Positions 16,501-26,785 are shown, counted from the first letter of the stretch. The stretch is 64,000 nt of DNA from Piscicola geometra (GCA_943735955.1 OX030956.1:9042445-9106444); one strand, 5' to 3'. Numbers and translations: made by a program. Notes: generated by a model from the sequence alone, not told the origin.

Positions 16501-18325
16501 TGTCAGGCTGTGAACAGTATAGACCACAAAAAAAATATATATATACGAACAGGATTGTATATATATATATATATATATATATTTTTTGTTTTGTTGCTGC
16601 TTTACTTATACTTATCATTTATTTATTTACTCAATTATCATCATTAATATCATTATTAACTTTTCCATAACTAATTGGTCTTGAAGCTGTCCAGGTTTTC
16701 GCCACGATAATCTTAGTCGTCGATGTAAGCAAAAACAATTTTTGGTTTTCAATTTATTTAATCCATAAAAAAATTAAATTAAAATACAAAAATTCATAGA
16801 ATTATGTTTTTAATTTCAATGAACAAACAAAACTTTAATTTTTTTAATTTTTTATTTGGAATTCTTGAAATAAATTATTTTAAAACAGAAACTATAAGTA
16901 CAAGTAGAATAATATTTTTTTTTGTTTTTATTAATTCAAAAATTCAAAAAAATCTAACATTCACAAAACATTTTTTTCAATACTTATTATTTATACAGCA
17001 CAGAGATAATACATCTAATTTTAGGAAAGATTATAATCCTTAAAAAAATAATGCCTGAACTAATTAGAAATAAAGATCTAGAATGCAACACAATCATTTC
17101 ATTCCTATACCAGCTTTAACTAAGAAAAAATTAAATAAAATTAATTTCCCAATTTTTATTAGAAAATTATCATAAATTAAGTATTATTTTTTCACATTTT
17201 TGTCGTGTGAGACTCCTTCTATAGGGAGCCAAATCCGAGCCGAGATGGTCAAATTTCCGAGAGCCAGAGTCGAGCCAGAAAAAATAGGCGGCTCTGCAAG
17301 CCTGCTCCTACTCCTTATCAATCTGCCTCTGCCATTGTGGGACCATGAGCAGATGGGAGAAAAATTTTGGATGCCTTGGTTGAATCGGACTGACAGTCTT
17401 TTTGGTGTGTAAATTGATCAAAATTAATTGAGCTACAAAGCTAGATAATGCTTGAAAAAGACTCCCCACTTAGTTCAACTACACAGCTCAATTTATGATT
17501 TTCTAGAATTAAAAAGTGCCAACAAAAATTGGAAAAAGTGCTTGAGTTTGAAAAAACCTTTTATTAACCTCCAAAAGACAAGAAGTTGCAAAAGATCACA
17601 TCCTCAAAACAGGGGTGATAAGGCTGTGAAAGACATAGCATGACAAAGAGAATAATGTGATAAATTCGAAAAACCTTTTTGATGTTAAAGTTGTAGTTCT
17701 GAGGGATGCTTTGCGAGGTGTTATGTTGCAGGAGCTTGTCTGTCACACTCAATATCACCTCACTCATCCTGTTAGGTGTGACAGAGCACCCTTTGAAAGG
17801 TCTTGTTGAAAAGTATTGGCAATAGTCTGTTGCATTGCATAAATGTTGTAGTAGACTTATTATTTGAGAGTTCATTTTTGTAAGAGTACAAATACATCAT
17901 CAATGCTTCAGTCTATATAATGCGGGTGTAGATAAAGTGGGAAAGCGAAACGGCGGAAATAAACGTGGCTAAAAAGCAAAAATTTAGCTCGAAATTTTGG
18001 AAAATTCTCTTATTCTAGCACTAACCCTATCTCCAACCACAAAACTAACCCTAACCCTAACTCTACATATTTTTATGGAAATTAAAAATAGAGATATTTC
18101 GCTTTGCGATTTTGCTTTTTAACCATGTTAGTTTTCGTATTTCGCTTTTCTCATTTTATCTACACCCATATAAAGCTATTTAAATTTAAATGCATTCATT
18201 GGGTTTTGTTGTGTGAAGTGGGTGGATGAAAGATGCTGGACAGACTTGCTCTTGTTCATGCTGAGACTACCGATTTGAGCACCAGGCTCACAGTTTTTCC
18301 AGGCGTCAGAGAGGTACTTAGGCAC
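9285..18325 (-). CDS. GTF2F2: TFIIF subunit beta (RAP30), 5' end not found
   Basis: This is the small subunit of general transcription factor IIF, which binds RNA polymerase II and helps recruit it to promoters. Exons in transcription order are 18325-18246 (VPKYLSDAWKN...IGSLSMNKSK), 17768-17675 (MSEVILSVTDKLLQ...YNFNIKK), 13473-13394 (ARIRGRIMHKCECKPN, AEYINLQK), 10106-10010 (ARTRMVNQPQKQVV...SKPVRNHESN), 9835-9692 (IEYERKKKEDGKRIRLDKEL...FYSIKDLVAITSQPV) and 9449-9285 (IYLKEILNDI...KNTWELKPEYR, then an acidic DSGEDDDDFE tail and TAG). The order matches human RAP30: dimerisation part, linker, then the C-terminal winged helix. Phases agree at all listed junctions except possibly between 17675 and 13473, where about 20 family residues are missing, so a small exon was probably overlooked. 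The first exon (before KVPKYL) was not found above 18325. Two donors are gttcgc and gttcgt. Confidence 0.88.
10602..11780 (+). mobile_element. RTE-like LINE 3' fragment in a GTF2F2 intron
   Basis: The open frame 10602-11480 contains LLYADDFVAIAEPLDELHVK (the RT YADD box), WKNGMEKKGLKVNMGKTKVL, then a PHD-like cysteine cluster (CAVCLKG, CSGCSSWVHKRCSG), then LVDEDKLEVVPEFCYLGDML and ETINRLQRNDRAMIRWMCNI. After a frame change, 11477-11779 continues with RRMRWFGHVERGGGW and KRPGRPKKTWEEVVQKDL. The 5' RT palm and fingers are absent. The frame change and 5' truncation make it a dead copy, inserted antisense to GTF2F2. Confidence 0.9.
11797..12200. repeat. 22-bp AT-rich minisatellite, about 18 copies
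   Basis: Near-perfect tandem copies of AAACTATACTATTTTTATTA plus TT start right after the (ATG)n-like end of the RTE LINE fragment. Copies are almost identical except at the last unit, implying recent expansion. Confidence 0.95.
12305..12715. repeat. AT-rich minisatellites with ~19-bp units
   Basis: Successive sub-arrays are based on TTATTTAATAATTTTT, then CATTTATTTTATAATTTTT, then CATTTATTTGATGATTTTT. They are related to the array at 46910-47170 inside another terminal-inverted-repeat element. Confidence 0.9.
12716..13316. repeat. 23-bp minisatellite, about 26 copies
   Basis: Tandem CCATTTTGATTTAATAATTT plus TTT units are almost invariant over 600 bp. They lie within the large GTF2F2 intron. 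Confidence 0.95.
13338..13368. mobile_element. Terminal sequence of the GTGAATCG element family
   Basis: CGGTTAAGGGGTGAATCGAC followed by TGCATCCCG is identical to the right end of the element at 46672-47410. Here only the right end is seen, after the minisatellites. It lies 26 bp beyond the donor boundary of the GTF2F2 exon at 13394. Confidence 0.75.
13490..13628. repeat. (GT)n microsatellite
   Basis: About 130 bp of mostly pure GT lies next to the acceptor side of the GTF2F2 exon 13473-13394. Confidence 0.95.
14351..16120 (-). mobile_element. hAT relic with TAGAGCTGT ends
   Basis: The left end TAGAGCTGTTCCACGATTTA and right end GCACAGCTCTA form a short inverted repeat. The flanking 8-mers atataaat and gtataaac agree at 6 of 8 places. 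Near both ends lie ATTAATCG/TTAACG repeats. On the minus strand around 14620-14700 a broken frame gives SSTVPCERLFS, the hAT C-terminal signature. A segment at 15950-16010 (MKYPISEQASEIDDTL) recurs at 59600-59675. Confidence 0.7.
16118..16660. mobile_element. Fold-back element flanking a tRNA-derived SINE
   Basis: The left arm at 16118-16200 (TTAATGATGATAATTGAGTA ... GCAGCAACAAAACAAAAAAAC) is the reverse complement of the right arm at 16575-16660 (GTTTTGTTGCTGCTTTACTT ... TACTCAATTATCATCATTAA). Each arm continues inward into a TA tract and ATACGAACAGG. A SINE-like unit lies between them. Confidence 0.85.
16289..16530 (+). mobile_element. tRNA-derived SINE-like unit
   Basis: The head GCGGGGATGGCTTAGAGGGT matches a polymerase III A box (TGGCTTAGAGGG), and GTTCGAATCC about 40 bp later matches a B box. 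The anticodon arm does not pair well, so this is a tRNA-derived head, not a functional tRNA. A body of about 150 bp follows and ends in an A-rich stretch near 16527. Confidence 0.7.
17924..18167. mobile_element. MITE with GGGTGTAGATAAA inverted repeats
   Basis: The left end GGGTGTAGATAAAGTGGGAA and the right end, TACACCC preceded by TCATTTTATC, form an imperfect inverted repeat of about 60 bp (GCGAAAC...TAAAAAGCAAAA mirrored at 18105-18160). The interior contains three CCCTAA units. It lies in the GTF2F2 intron between exons 18246 and 17768. Confidence 0.8.
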
Positions 18326-19330
18326 CTTATGATTGTTTGTATGTTGCTTCCTTGCAATTGTCGTATAATAGAATTTTGAGTTTAGTAGCTGTATGCATTA
18401 TATTAATTCATAAAAAACCTATTATATTCTTCAGTTTACACTGTAAACTTTACAGTTTAAAGAAAATATTTATTCATCTAATTTTATCTTCTAAATATTA
18501 AAAACCTTGACGAGCCAAATGCCCTTGCCCGCATCTCTGCGTTCTAATTCTCTGTCTTCATGGTGTTCCTCCATTGTTTGTTTACAGTGTAAATTTTACA
18601 CGAACTTCAGATGCCAAATGTTTCAAATGCTTCTTGTCCTTTTGATTTCGTGAGCTGATGTGCAGATATTATGTTCAAATTTTTATAACAATTATAAAAT
18701 ACTTATGTCTAGACGTAGTTTATAGGTCATTTTAAATTAATAAAAATGTATCAATCCGCTTTTTCCTGAGCGATGAAAAAGTAAAACATTTAAAAGAGCA
18801 ATGAACCATAAACATTGCTAATCGAACGATGAAATAATTTTTCGGTTTTCAAATGATTTGGTGAAACTACAAATGTAGGGCTAGCCCTGATAAGAAAATC
18901 TTCAACTTTTATTTTTAAAGAACGAAATGTAATATCTTATTGATTTATTTATATTTTAAAAACAGTTTTCTCATCAGCCATTCTAGCAAGGTAATGCTAC
19001 GGTTAATCCTAAACAGATTGAAAAACAAGACTGAATAAATTATAGCTGAAGAACAGGCTGGATTCAGAAAAGGGTGAAGCACTGTGGAGCAGATCTTCAA
19101 CTGCAGACTGATCACTGAAAAACACGTGCAACCAGTGGCGGCTATCTGCTGCAAATCTTAGGGGGTCCTACCCAGCATGCACGATCCAGAGGGGGTGTTG
19201 GGGTCCAGGTCTTCTCTCCCCTCACTTGAAAAACATTGTTTTAATTTTTTATTATACGAATATTTGGGTAAGCAAAGAATAGTTTTGTTTTAAACAGCTA
19301 ACACTATAACTACACAATGTGTAACACATA
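18326..19330. other. No gene seen
   Basis: AT-rich sequence. It should contain the 5' part of GTF2F2 (the exon before VPKYLSDAW), but I could not identify it. Confidence 0.3.
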
Positions 19331-19333
19331 CTC

Positions 19334-19565
19334 ATGCTGCTCTTCAACGGAGGTTTCAATTACCGCAAGTTGACTGAAGACCGACGGTGGAACTGCTCGG
19401 AGAAATTCGAGAAGTCGGTGAGACAGTTCAAACCAGCTTCGATGATCTCTTCAAAACACTTACTCAGTTCTCGATGTGCCCAAGGAAGTGTTCGACAGAA
19501 AGACCGAAACGTTTGGACAGTGGATGCTCTATGGCACTCATGCAGTCATCCAGTTCTTAAACTGA
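19334..19565. other. Possible unassigned exon(s)
   Basis: This is an island of higher GC and coding-like composition. The plus strand is open as VELLGEIREVGETVQTSFDD then LFKTLTQ. The minus strand is open as ELDDCMSAIEHPLSKRFGLS then VEHFLGHIEN, followed by TGA and GTAAGT. I cannot choose a strand or a family. The 19565-19690 tail is AT-rich. Confidence 0.3.
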
Positions 19566-20029
19566 AAGATTTTATTTTATATACTCTTTTATATTCCTCA
19601 AGTTTACTTTTTTTGAGTTTTATTTTTCTTATCATTAAATATTATAAAGTCTATGTAATCGTCCACGCTTTAGTTTAAATTTTGGAAATTCTAGAAAGTA
19701 AAAATCGTTTAAACGTCGGTTTAATTCATGGAGTTTTTTTCAGTGGATCTCATTTATGAAAAAAATGAAAGTTATAGTCAATGCATAGTAATAATCGAAA
19801 AAATAACAAAGATATCAATTGCATTTAATGTTTTTTTCAAGGAATATGCTTTTCAAAAAGTTGGCACCACCAACAAGTGGGCAGAACTTAGTGAATAAAT
19901 GCGCTATAGACTACAGTATTTCTATATAATATAGACTATAATAACGTAGTTATGGATGTAGCTTAAAGAAGTTAGATTTAGTTGAATTATTTTTTTAAAC
20001 GTTGTAAAAAACTAGTTTTTACATTAAAT

Positions 20030-20345
20030 TGTCAAATGAGTGAGGCGTGTGCACTTTTTAAAGCGTTTTTTAGGCTGTACCGTTTTATAGGATTAAATTT
20101 CAGTTGCTTAAATAAAATAGGAAAAAAAATAATTCTGATGTAAACTTTTGAAAATAATGTTTTAAACGTGTGAAAGAACTAGTTTCGAAAAAAAATTGAA
20201 TAAGTGTGTCGGTTGAATTTTTACAGACGTTTTTGAATTTTTATCTTGACAAAATTATTTTGATTGCTTTAAAAAAAATGGCATTTTTTTTAGAGGTTAT
20301 TGAGATATTGTTTAAAACGTGGATCTCTGCGCTTGGAGACGCCCA
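20030..20345. repeat. ~300-bp direct repeat, copy 1
   Basis: It shares GTACCGTTTTA, AATTTCAGTTGCTT, AATAAGTGTGT and TTTTTATCTTGAC in the same order with 22165-22450. The GGATCTCTGCGCTTGGAGAC at its 3' side appears inverted beside copy 2 (GTCTCCAAGCGCGGAGATCC at 22163). The two probably are the ends of one composite element. Confidence 0.7.
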
Positions 20346-20489
20346 CCTTTATACAAACATATGCTCATATAGTTTTATTGGCCCAGCGTTGATTAGTATG
20401 CATGCATTTGATTGGTCCACCAAACATAAAATGGACATACACACAAACACACATCCATAACAATTATTATAGACAAGTTTCCAATGTTT

Positions 20490-21300
20490 AAATAGCTGTA
20501 TGGTAAAAAAAACGGTAATGCTAATAGGCAAATAAAAATACTTTAAATTTTGCCTATGACATTTAGTGCTCTGACCAATATTATACCACAACCTTTTTAT
20601 TGAACAATTTCGCATAATATTTTTAAATTTATAAAAAATGTTTTACTAGTAATATGGTGAAAAATATCTTATAAATTTTAAAGATTCTATTTTACCAATT
20701 ATTAAGTATTTCACGTAAAAGATAGTGCATCAATTGTTTTTATTCTCGAAAACCATCCCACTGAGAGAGTATGTTCTTTCCTTATTGAATAAGGCTTATT
20801 CATTCTCACTCATTCAACAACAACAAAATTTTAAAGACTAGAAGAGATTTGAGTTAAAGAAAACCAAGCACATCCTATGTGCACCAGCAGAAGCAGAAGA
20901 GACCAGTCAAGAGAATGGAGTAGCCTATGGCCTGTTGGGTTTTGAATTGACTTGCCCACTAACAGTGAAATAGGTCTTTTTTCAACATTATGACACTGTT
21001 TCATAATTTTTTCCAACCCATTATCAACTTAATTTAACCACCTATTTTGTATCATGGTAGCTGACATTGATAAAAAGAAGATTTAAAATAAAACATGTCA
21101 AGACTCTCCAAGAACAAATATTCTGACTGCTGATTGGCAAAAGAAAATACTTTTAAATTATGCAACATTCACCCACATATTATTAGTAAAACATGCTGAT
21201 TACTTTTAGTCCTCTGACCAATATTATGTCAACATTTGTTTAGTGAACAATTTCACATAATATTTTTACATTTTTAACATTTCAAGTTTAATAAAGTGGT
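20490..21300. repeat. Diverged direct repeat pair
   Basis: The segments at about 20525-20650 and 21135-21300 share CTCTGACCAATATTAT, GAACAATTTC and CATAATATTTTTA in the same order. They are non-coding and probably ends or duplicates of an old transposon. Confidence 0.6.
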
Positions 21301-21435
21301 AAAAACTTAATTTTTAAACGACATGTGAACAGATTTGAATTTGTTAAAGCTGCAAAGGATATGCTGCAAATTAGAGTAATAAATCATTTCGATGGAATTT
21401 TTATTGACTTTGATTGTTTCTATCTTTTTATTTAG

Positions 21436-21886
21436 GTTATAAGGCAAAACTGCTCTGTAATCCCTTAATTTATTCACAACTATTAGACTCATCCCACTTT
21501 AAAATGACCCAGTTTTATTTTGTAAGTTTAATTTATTTTAGTATTAATAAAAACTAAATATGTGAATTGTATTTATATTATAATTTATTAAAACAAAAAA
21601 TAAATTAATTATGTATTTATTTATATATTTTATCAAAACACTTTCGAAAAAGTATATTTTCAAAACCTGTCAAAGTGTTATTAAAATAATTATAACAGAC
21701 AAAATGCAGTTATTATTATTTTAAAATGAATTTACATGAATTCTTTGTAAAAATTTCAGTATTTAAAATGCGTTTAATAATTTTAATTTTACTTTTTAAC
21801 TAGGTTATTTCAGATGTCAACAAAAAATAGTAGGAGGAGTCTAATAGTGGTGAATAAATTAAGGGACTACAGAGCAGTTTTACCAG
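21436..21886. mobile_element. MITE-like element with ~48-bp inverted repeats
   Basis: GGCAAAACTGCTCTGTAATC ... TTCACAACTATTAGACTC at 21442-21491 is mirrored by GAGTCTAATAGTGGTGAATA ... GCAGTTTTACC at 21836-21884, with only a few mismatches. The 350-bp interior is AT-rich without coding potential. Confidence 0.75.
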
Positions 21887-21929
21887 GTTATAATAATATT
21901 CAAGAAGTAAATAGGCCATAATTATTATT

Positions 21930-22030
21930 CATATTATGATATATCTCGTATCAAATTGTTGCCGAAAAAAAAAATATGGCTGCCTTTATTTATCATTATT
22001 TACATACATCAGCTGATTTTAGTAAATAAA
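21930..22030. repeat. Shared transposon-end sequence (with 58370-58480)
   Basis: GATATATCTCGTATCAAATT, then GCCGAAAA and ATATGGC, is the imperfect reverse complement of 58425-58475 (GCGGCCATATT, TTTCGGCAAACT, CGAGATATATCG). CAGCTGAT lies on the inner side of both. The second copy lies upstream of the THAP-domain relic, so this may be the terminal sequence of that element. Confidence 0.55.
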
Positions 22031-22164
22031 CAGTGCCGTTAGCTATAAAATGTTAATCTTAAAGCTGCGTAATATATGTTTTAGTCATGTTTGAACACAA
22101 GTAGTAACCAATCAAAGTCATGCATATATTAACGCTTGTATGAAGACGGGGGGTCTCCAAGCGC

Positions 22165-22450
22165 GGAGATCCTAAAACGTTTCAGAAAATTAGTTTTCAC
22201 ATGAGCCTGTACCGTTTTAAATAGTGAAATTTCAGTTGCTTCAAAAAAAGAAGAAAAAAGTCATTCTGTTTTACATTTTTGAAAATGTTGTTTTAAACGT
22301 ATGGAAAAACTATTTTTGACAAAAAATTCAATAAGTGTGTTGGTCGAATTTTTAAAGTCGTTTTTGAGTTTTTATCTTGACTGGCTAAATAAATTTTTGT
22401 CATAAAATTTGTTGTTGTTGAGGTTTTTGAAATATTGTATTATATTATAT
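22165..22450. repeat. ~300-bp direct repeat, copy 2
   Basis: Partner of 20030-20345. It contains GAGCCTGTACCGTTTTAAAT, CAGTTGCTTC, AATAAGTGTGTTGGTCGAAT and TTTTTATCTTGACTGG. Confidence 0.7.
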
Positions 22451-22554
22451 ATTATGTTAGGCTGTACTGTTTTAAATGGTGGCGTTTTAGCACTGTGTCG
22501 TTTCCAATGCATATACAAATTTCACTAAAGAAAACTTGCCATCTTTGTTATTTT

Positions 22555-22645
22555 TAGAGCCGTTTCACAATTAAAAATTTAAATCGCCATTAATCGTTTG
22601 AATAAAAATTTTAATCGTGCGTTAATCGTATTTTAACGCAATGTT
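22555..22645. mobile_element. hAT-like terminal relic
   Basis: AGAGCCGTTTCACAATTAAA followed by AATTTTAATCGTGCGTTAAT resembles the left end of the relic at 14351. Confidence 0.6.
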
Positions 22646-22959
22646 TTTAGCATATTTGTAAATAATTTTCCTGAGTTTTCTGACATTTCCTAAGTGTATT
22701 CAATTATTTTTTTAATGCTTTTTGACTTGGTACAAACTTCACGGAAAATAACAAACAGGCTACATTTTCTTTTGTGAAAATTTCACTAAAGAAAACTTGC
22801 GATTCTTCTTAATTTGTGTGAAAATTTCACAGAACATTAACGGTTAGTTTTAGCGTACTTAGCTCATTATTTGATGTAAATATGGGTATGCATTGAACTC
22901 GTCGCAACATAAACTCGTTGAAAAAAACATTTTTTTCTAAATTTTAATTTTGTGAATAA

Positions 22960-23125
22960 ATATGATTATAAATACTTATTAATAGTGAAATTGAAAAATT
23001 ACTCATCGAAACAGGCTAAATGTAGGCTAACGTACGAAACAGGCTAAATATAGGCTAAAAACTCGTCGAAAGAGGCTAAATGTAGGCTCGTCCGGGTTTA
23101 TGCCAAGTTAATATTGTTATAAAAA
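22960..23125. repeat. AGGCTAAATGTAGGCT / TTCGACGAGT interspersed repeat
   Basis: Several copies of GAAACAGGCTAAATGTAGGC and ACTCGTCGAAA follow TTATTAATAGTGAAATT. The same module occurs at 38190-38335 and 40088-40220 in the opposite orientation. Confidence 0.8.
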
Positions 23126-23729
23126 AGCAATAAGGCTTCATAAAACTTCTTTTATTGTCTCTATTCTTTGAAAAAGAAACAAAATTTTATAAAACATTTA
23201 TTTTTGAATATTAAGGGAAAAAATACTTAATAAAATCTTTATTGTTTTTTCAAAACATTGAAATTATAAAAAAAACTTTATGAAACTTTTATTTTGAATT
23301 GTGAAAAATAAAATATTGTCTATTTACAAAAGTCATATAATCTTCCCTTTGGGCACCAAGCACATTCATAGTGAGACCACAAAGAGCAACTGAAACATTG
23401 AATCCAGATCTCTTCTCGTTGCTCTTGAAAAAAAATGTATAAAAAAATTCTGAGTCTTTGTTATTTGCACCTTTACAGATGAAACAAATACTGTTGATTC
23501 ATGATCAGAACAGATCGATTCATCACTGCTAACATTGGAATCAGTTGGAGGTCTAGAAGATTTTTTTAATTTTAATTTATTAATAAAAGATTTGTTAATA
23601 TTATTTTTTAGGCCTTTTATTCTTTATCTTTTCAGCTTTTGATTCTTTTTTTCCTTTTCAGCTTTTGATTCTTTTTTCTTTTTATCCTTTCGTTCTTTGA
23701 GTTCATTCTCTTTTTTGAATGGAAAGTTA

Positions 23730-24440
23730 TTATGAAGATGATCCAACTTTTCTGCCTCTGTTTGATTTGTGTTGTTTGAATAGTGGGGTGGTATCTTCAT
23801 GGGTAAGACAAGGCACATCATCAGCGTCAAGACTTTTAGAACATGGTTGAGGAGAAACAGATCTTGTAGATGAGCATGTAATTGTGTTATTTTCTGGTTT
23901 TATGGTCAGAGGCATGTGATCACTAAGATTAGAAGCCAAAAAATCGATTATATCAAAAAAATTGTTCTCTTCTTCTTCATTAAACTTTGTAGCTCTGGCA
24001 ATTGATGTTCCAGTTGGCTTTCGGATTGAAAGTGTTGGGTTTCTTTTCATGAAAGATTCGAACCAATCCTTACCAGCAGTTTCATTAGTAAATGGATGCC
24101 TTAAATTATTGCGAACCGCAAGCTGATATGCCAGTCTGCAAACATCTTTTTGTGTGAGCCTATAGAACATGGCGTCCATCTTCATCAAATATTTTCGTAG
24201 TTCATCTTCCATTTTTTTAGTAAATACTGGCTTTCGGCCAAGAGTAGTTGAAACTGCAACATCATTAATTTGTTCTTTGCTCTTTGTTAAGCGATACAAA
24301 GTCGATTTAGGAACCTTGAATAGTTTAGCCGCCTTCAAGTATCCCATCTCCTTCTTACGGACAGCATCTAAAGCCTTAGACATCGCCGCCTTACTCCAAA
24401 GCTTTCTCATACAGTTTTCATGTTCTTTTGTTCCAGGCAT
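23730..24440 (-). CDS. pogo/Tigger-type transposase N-terminal protein
   Basis: The start is the ATG of MPGTKEHENCMRKLWSKAAM at 24440. Residues about 14-60 form a Psq-type helix-turn-helix (ALDAVRKKEMGYLKAAKLFK, VPKSTLYRL). Residues 70-160 resemble the CENP-B/Tc5 DNA-binding region (GRKPVFTKKMEDELRKYLMK ... DWFESFMKRNPTLSIRKPTG). The frame ends at 236 codons. No DDE catalytic triad is visible. In the next frame downstream (to 23624) a lysine-rich stretch continues, so a frameshift or splice may hide the end. It may be a decayed transposase or a domesticated DNA-binding protein. Confidence 0.8.
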   Translation of the reverse strand: MPGTKEHENCMRKLWSKAAMSKALDAVRKKEMGYLKAAKLFKVPKSTLYRLTKSKEQINDVAVSTTLGRKPVFTKKMEDELRKYLMKMDAMFYRLTQKDVCRLAYQLAVRNNLRHPFTNETAGKDWFESFMKRNPTLSIRKPTGTSIARATKFNEEEENNFFDIIDFLASNLSDHMPLTIKPENNTITCSSTRSVSPQPCSKSLDADDVPCLTHEDTTPLFKQHKSNRGRKVGSSS

Positions 24441-24869
24441 ATCTATAGGAAAAAAATATATAAATGAAACTACCAAAAGCTAACAAAGTAAAATCAAAAA
24501 TATTATTTTAGAATTCAAAAATTACGTTAAACTGATTATATGTTTATAACGTTTTTATTTACTTGCAAAATAATTGAAAACTCTAACCTGAACTTAGTGG
24601 GCAAAAAATTGTAAACATTTTTTTTGCTTTAAAAAAGTTACAATTTTTTTGTCGATTTTTATAAAAAAATATTTAAAAATTATATTAAAAGCAATGTTGA
24701 ATTTTTTTAAATAAGAAAAACAACTTTTTATATATATATTACATATTGACAAATAAATAACATTTAATACTAGAAAAACTTTTGTTTTTATCAAATTCAC
24801 GTAGTTCTTGTTGTGTACAATATAAAACAATGTAATTTAATAACTTTAGAGAAAAATTCTTATAAAAAA

Positions 24870-25160
24870 ATCGGCTGTTCACAGTTTTCGGTTCAGTAAA
24901 GTAAACAATATTGAAAACTTGTGAAAAAAACGGAAAAAGATTGTATGGTACAAAGTTTGAAAATTAAAACTCAATTTATTTATCCAATATTTAAACTTTA
25001 CATTTTAAAGAATAACCGAAAATCGTTTCGGTTTTAGCGCTGATTTTCTTAGTTTCGGCCATGTTTTAGATTTGGCCAAATCTAAATGTACAATTTCGGC
25101 AGAAAATAATATGTGCAGTTTTGGCTCAATTTAGGTTTCGGCCAAAATGAGTTTCAAAAT
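24870..25160. mobile_element. Relic of the TTTCGGCCGAAA element family
   Basis: Repeated TTTCGG motifs and GGTTTTAGCGCTGATTTTCT match the subterminal repeats of the element at 55854-56595 (GGTTTCGGCGCCGAAATTGC). It is diverged and has no clear ends. Confidence 0.6.
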
Positions 25161-26240
25161 TTTTTACATTTTTTTTTAATAGTCTTTATTGATCACGGTT
25201 TGACAGACGCAGGCCATGTTACATGTTGCATAAGATACTAGATAATAGTAGATAATTATAGGATACTGATGCTAATGATAATGGTTTGCAAAAAAAATAC
25301 TACAAGACAAAGGATATGGTGAATAGGTAATAATTAAGTTGATAAATAAGTAATAAGAATCAGATATGATAATATAAATATAAATGAAAATTATAGAATG
25401 TGATGTTTAAGAAGACGAGGGAGGAATGTTTTACTTTCAAGCGTAGTATATATAGGGGTATCAAAATTGTGTTTTCGGGGTCTTGAGGGAGGGTAAGATA
25501 TGGTGAAGAACGTGGTCAGAGTTAGTAGATATTTTAAAGAATAGTTTGGTGTCTAAAGTGGTAAACATAGAAGTGTAGAAAGAGGGAAGGTAATTAACCA
25601 AAAACTATACATTTTGTTTGCAAATTCAGTTTATCTGATATATTTTCATTCTTGGTTCGATTCTCATCTCTATTAGATATCTAATAGATATCGTTGTTGA
25701 TTGATTTCTGGGTTTTTTATAAGACAATATTCCAAAATAGATAAATAGTAAGATTCTTTTAAAAATATTAATTCGATTATGAAGTTTCAATTGCAAAGTC
25801 TAATTCTCAAAAATTCACAAATGGGTTGAAATATATCCATGAAATTTATTGATGATTATAAAAATTCTTTTTTTAAACGGTTATTGGTAAACGTTTAATT
25901 TGTATAACTTTTCATTTGAATTTTAATTGAACGGTGAAAACAAAACATAGTTTTTTTCATCACTCAATCTTATCCCACCACTCACCAGCACCCTCATGCC
26001 ATCCATATATTATTTTATTTCGCTAGAGAATTTATTTAAGTTTGAATTATAATTTCTCATTAATTTTTACCTTTTAATTATTGTAAGTGTGCTGTGAAAT
26101 AAAGAAGTTTTTTTCGAGTAGAGAATAATAATTTAATGGGAAAAGATAAGCTGTAATTTCATTTAAATATAATTTAACTTTTTTTTATCAAATTGTTTAC
26201 GTGTTTTATTGATAAAACTAGAATTAGTAAAATTAGCTTA
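25160..26240. other. No gene seen
   Basis: AT-rich sequence with no exon or repeat boundary I can support. TCTATTAGATATCTAATAGATATCG near 25670 resembles 56080-56100, next to the related element copy there. Confidence 0.35.
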
Positions 26241-26785
26241 GAATTAGTAAGTGAGGTTAAATGGGTGGAGAGAGTGGTTGAGAGTTGATAGAATGCAGAA
26301 AAGGCGGTTGATAGGACGAAGAAAAAGTGGTAAATTTGGTGCGAAAGGGGTGTTTAAGGGTTGATTGGGTGCGAAAAGGGGTGTTTTAGGGTTGATTGGG
26401 TGCGAAAAGGGTGTTTTAGAGTTGATTGGGTGCAAAGAAGGTGGTTTAGGGTTGATTGGGCGCAGAGAAGGTGGTTTAGGGTTGATAAGATGCAGAGAAG
26501 GTGGTTTAGGGTTGATTAGATGCAGAGAAGATAGTTGATTGAGGGTTGATTGGATGCAGAGAATGGGTTGAGAGCTGATTGGGTGTGAAGAGGTAGTTGA
26601 TTGGGTGCAGAGATGATGGTTGAGGGTTTTTGAGTGCAATGAAGGTAGTTGATTGTGTAGATAGGGTGGTTGGGGGTTTATTCGGTGTAGAGAAGATATT
26701 TTGATGAGTTGCAGAGAAATATATTGAAGTTTAGTTGGTTGCAGAGAATGGGGTTTGAGGGTTGATTGGGTGTGAATAGAGTGGT
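26240..26785. repeat. ~30-bp GC-richer minisatellite
   Basis: Imperfect tandem units built on GGGTTGATTGGGTGCGAAAA and GGTGGTTTA occur about 16 times. The minus-strand open frame at 26639-26244 (repeated LINPKPPS) is a by-product of this repeat. The array abuts the pogo-like exon at 26785. Confidence 0.85.

Noticed and set aside
18029..18066. Interstitial telomere (CCCTAA repeats)
   Set aside because: Only about three units, located inside an inverted-repeat MITE, so better explained as part of that element.
26244..26639. Pro-rich protein with LINPKPPS repeats
   Set aside because: It coincides exactly with a ~30-bp minisatellite and has no start context or splice support.
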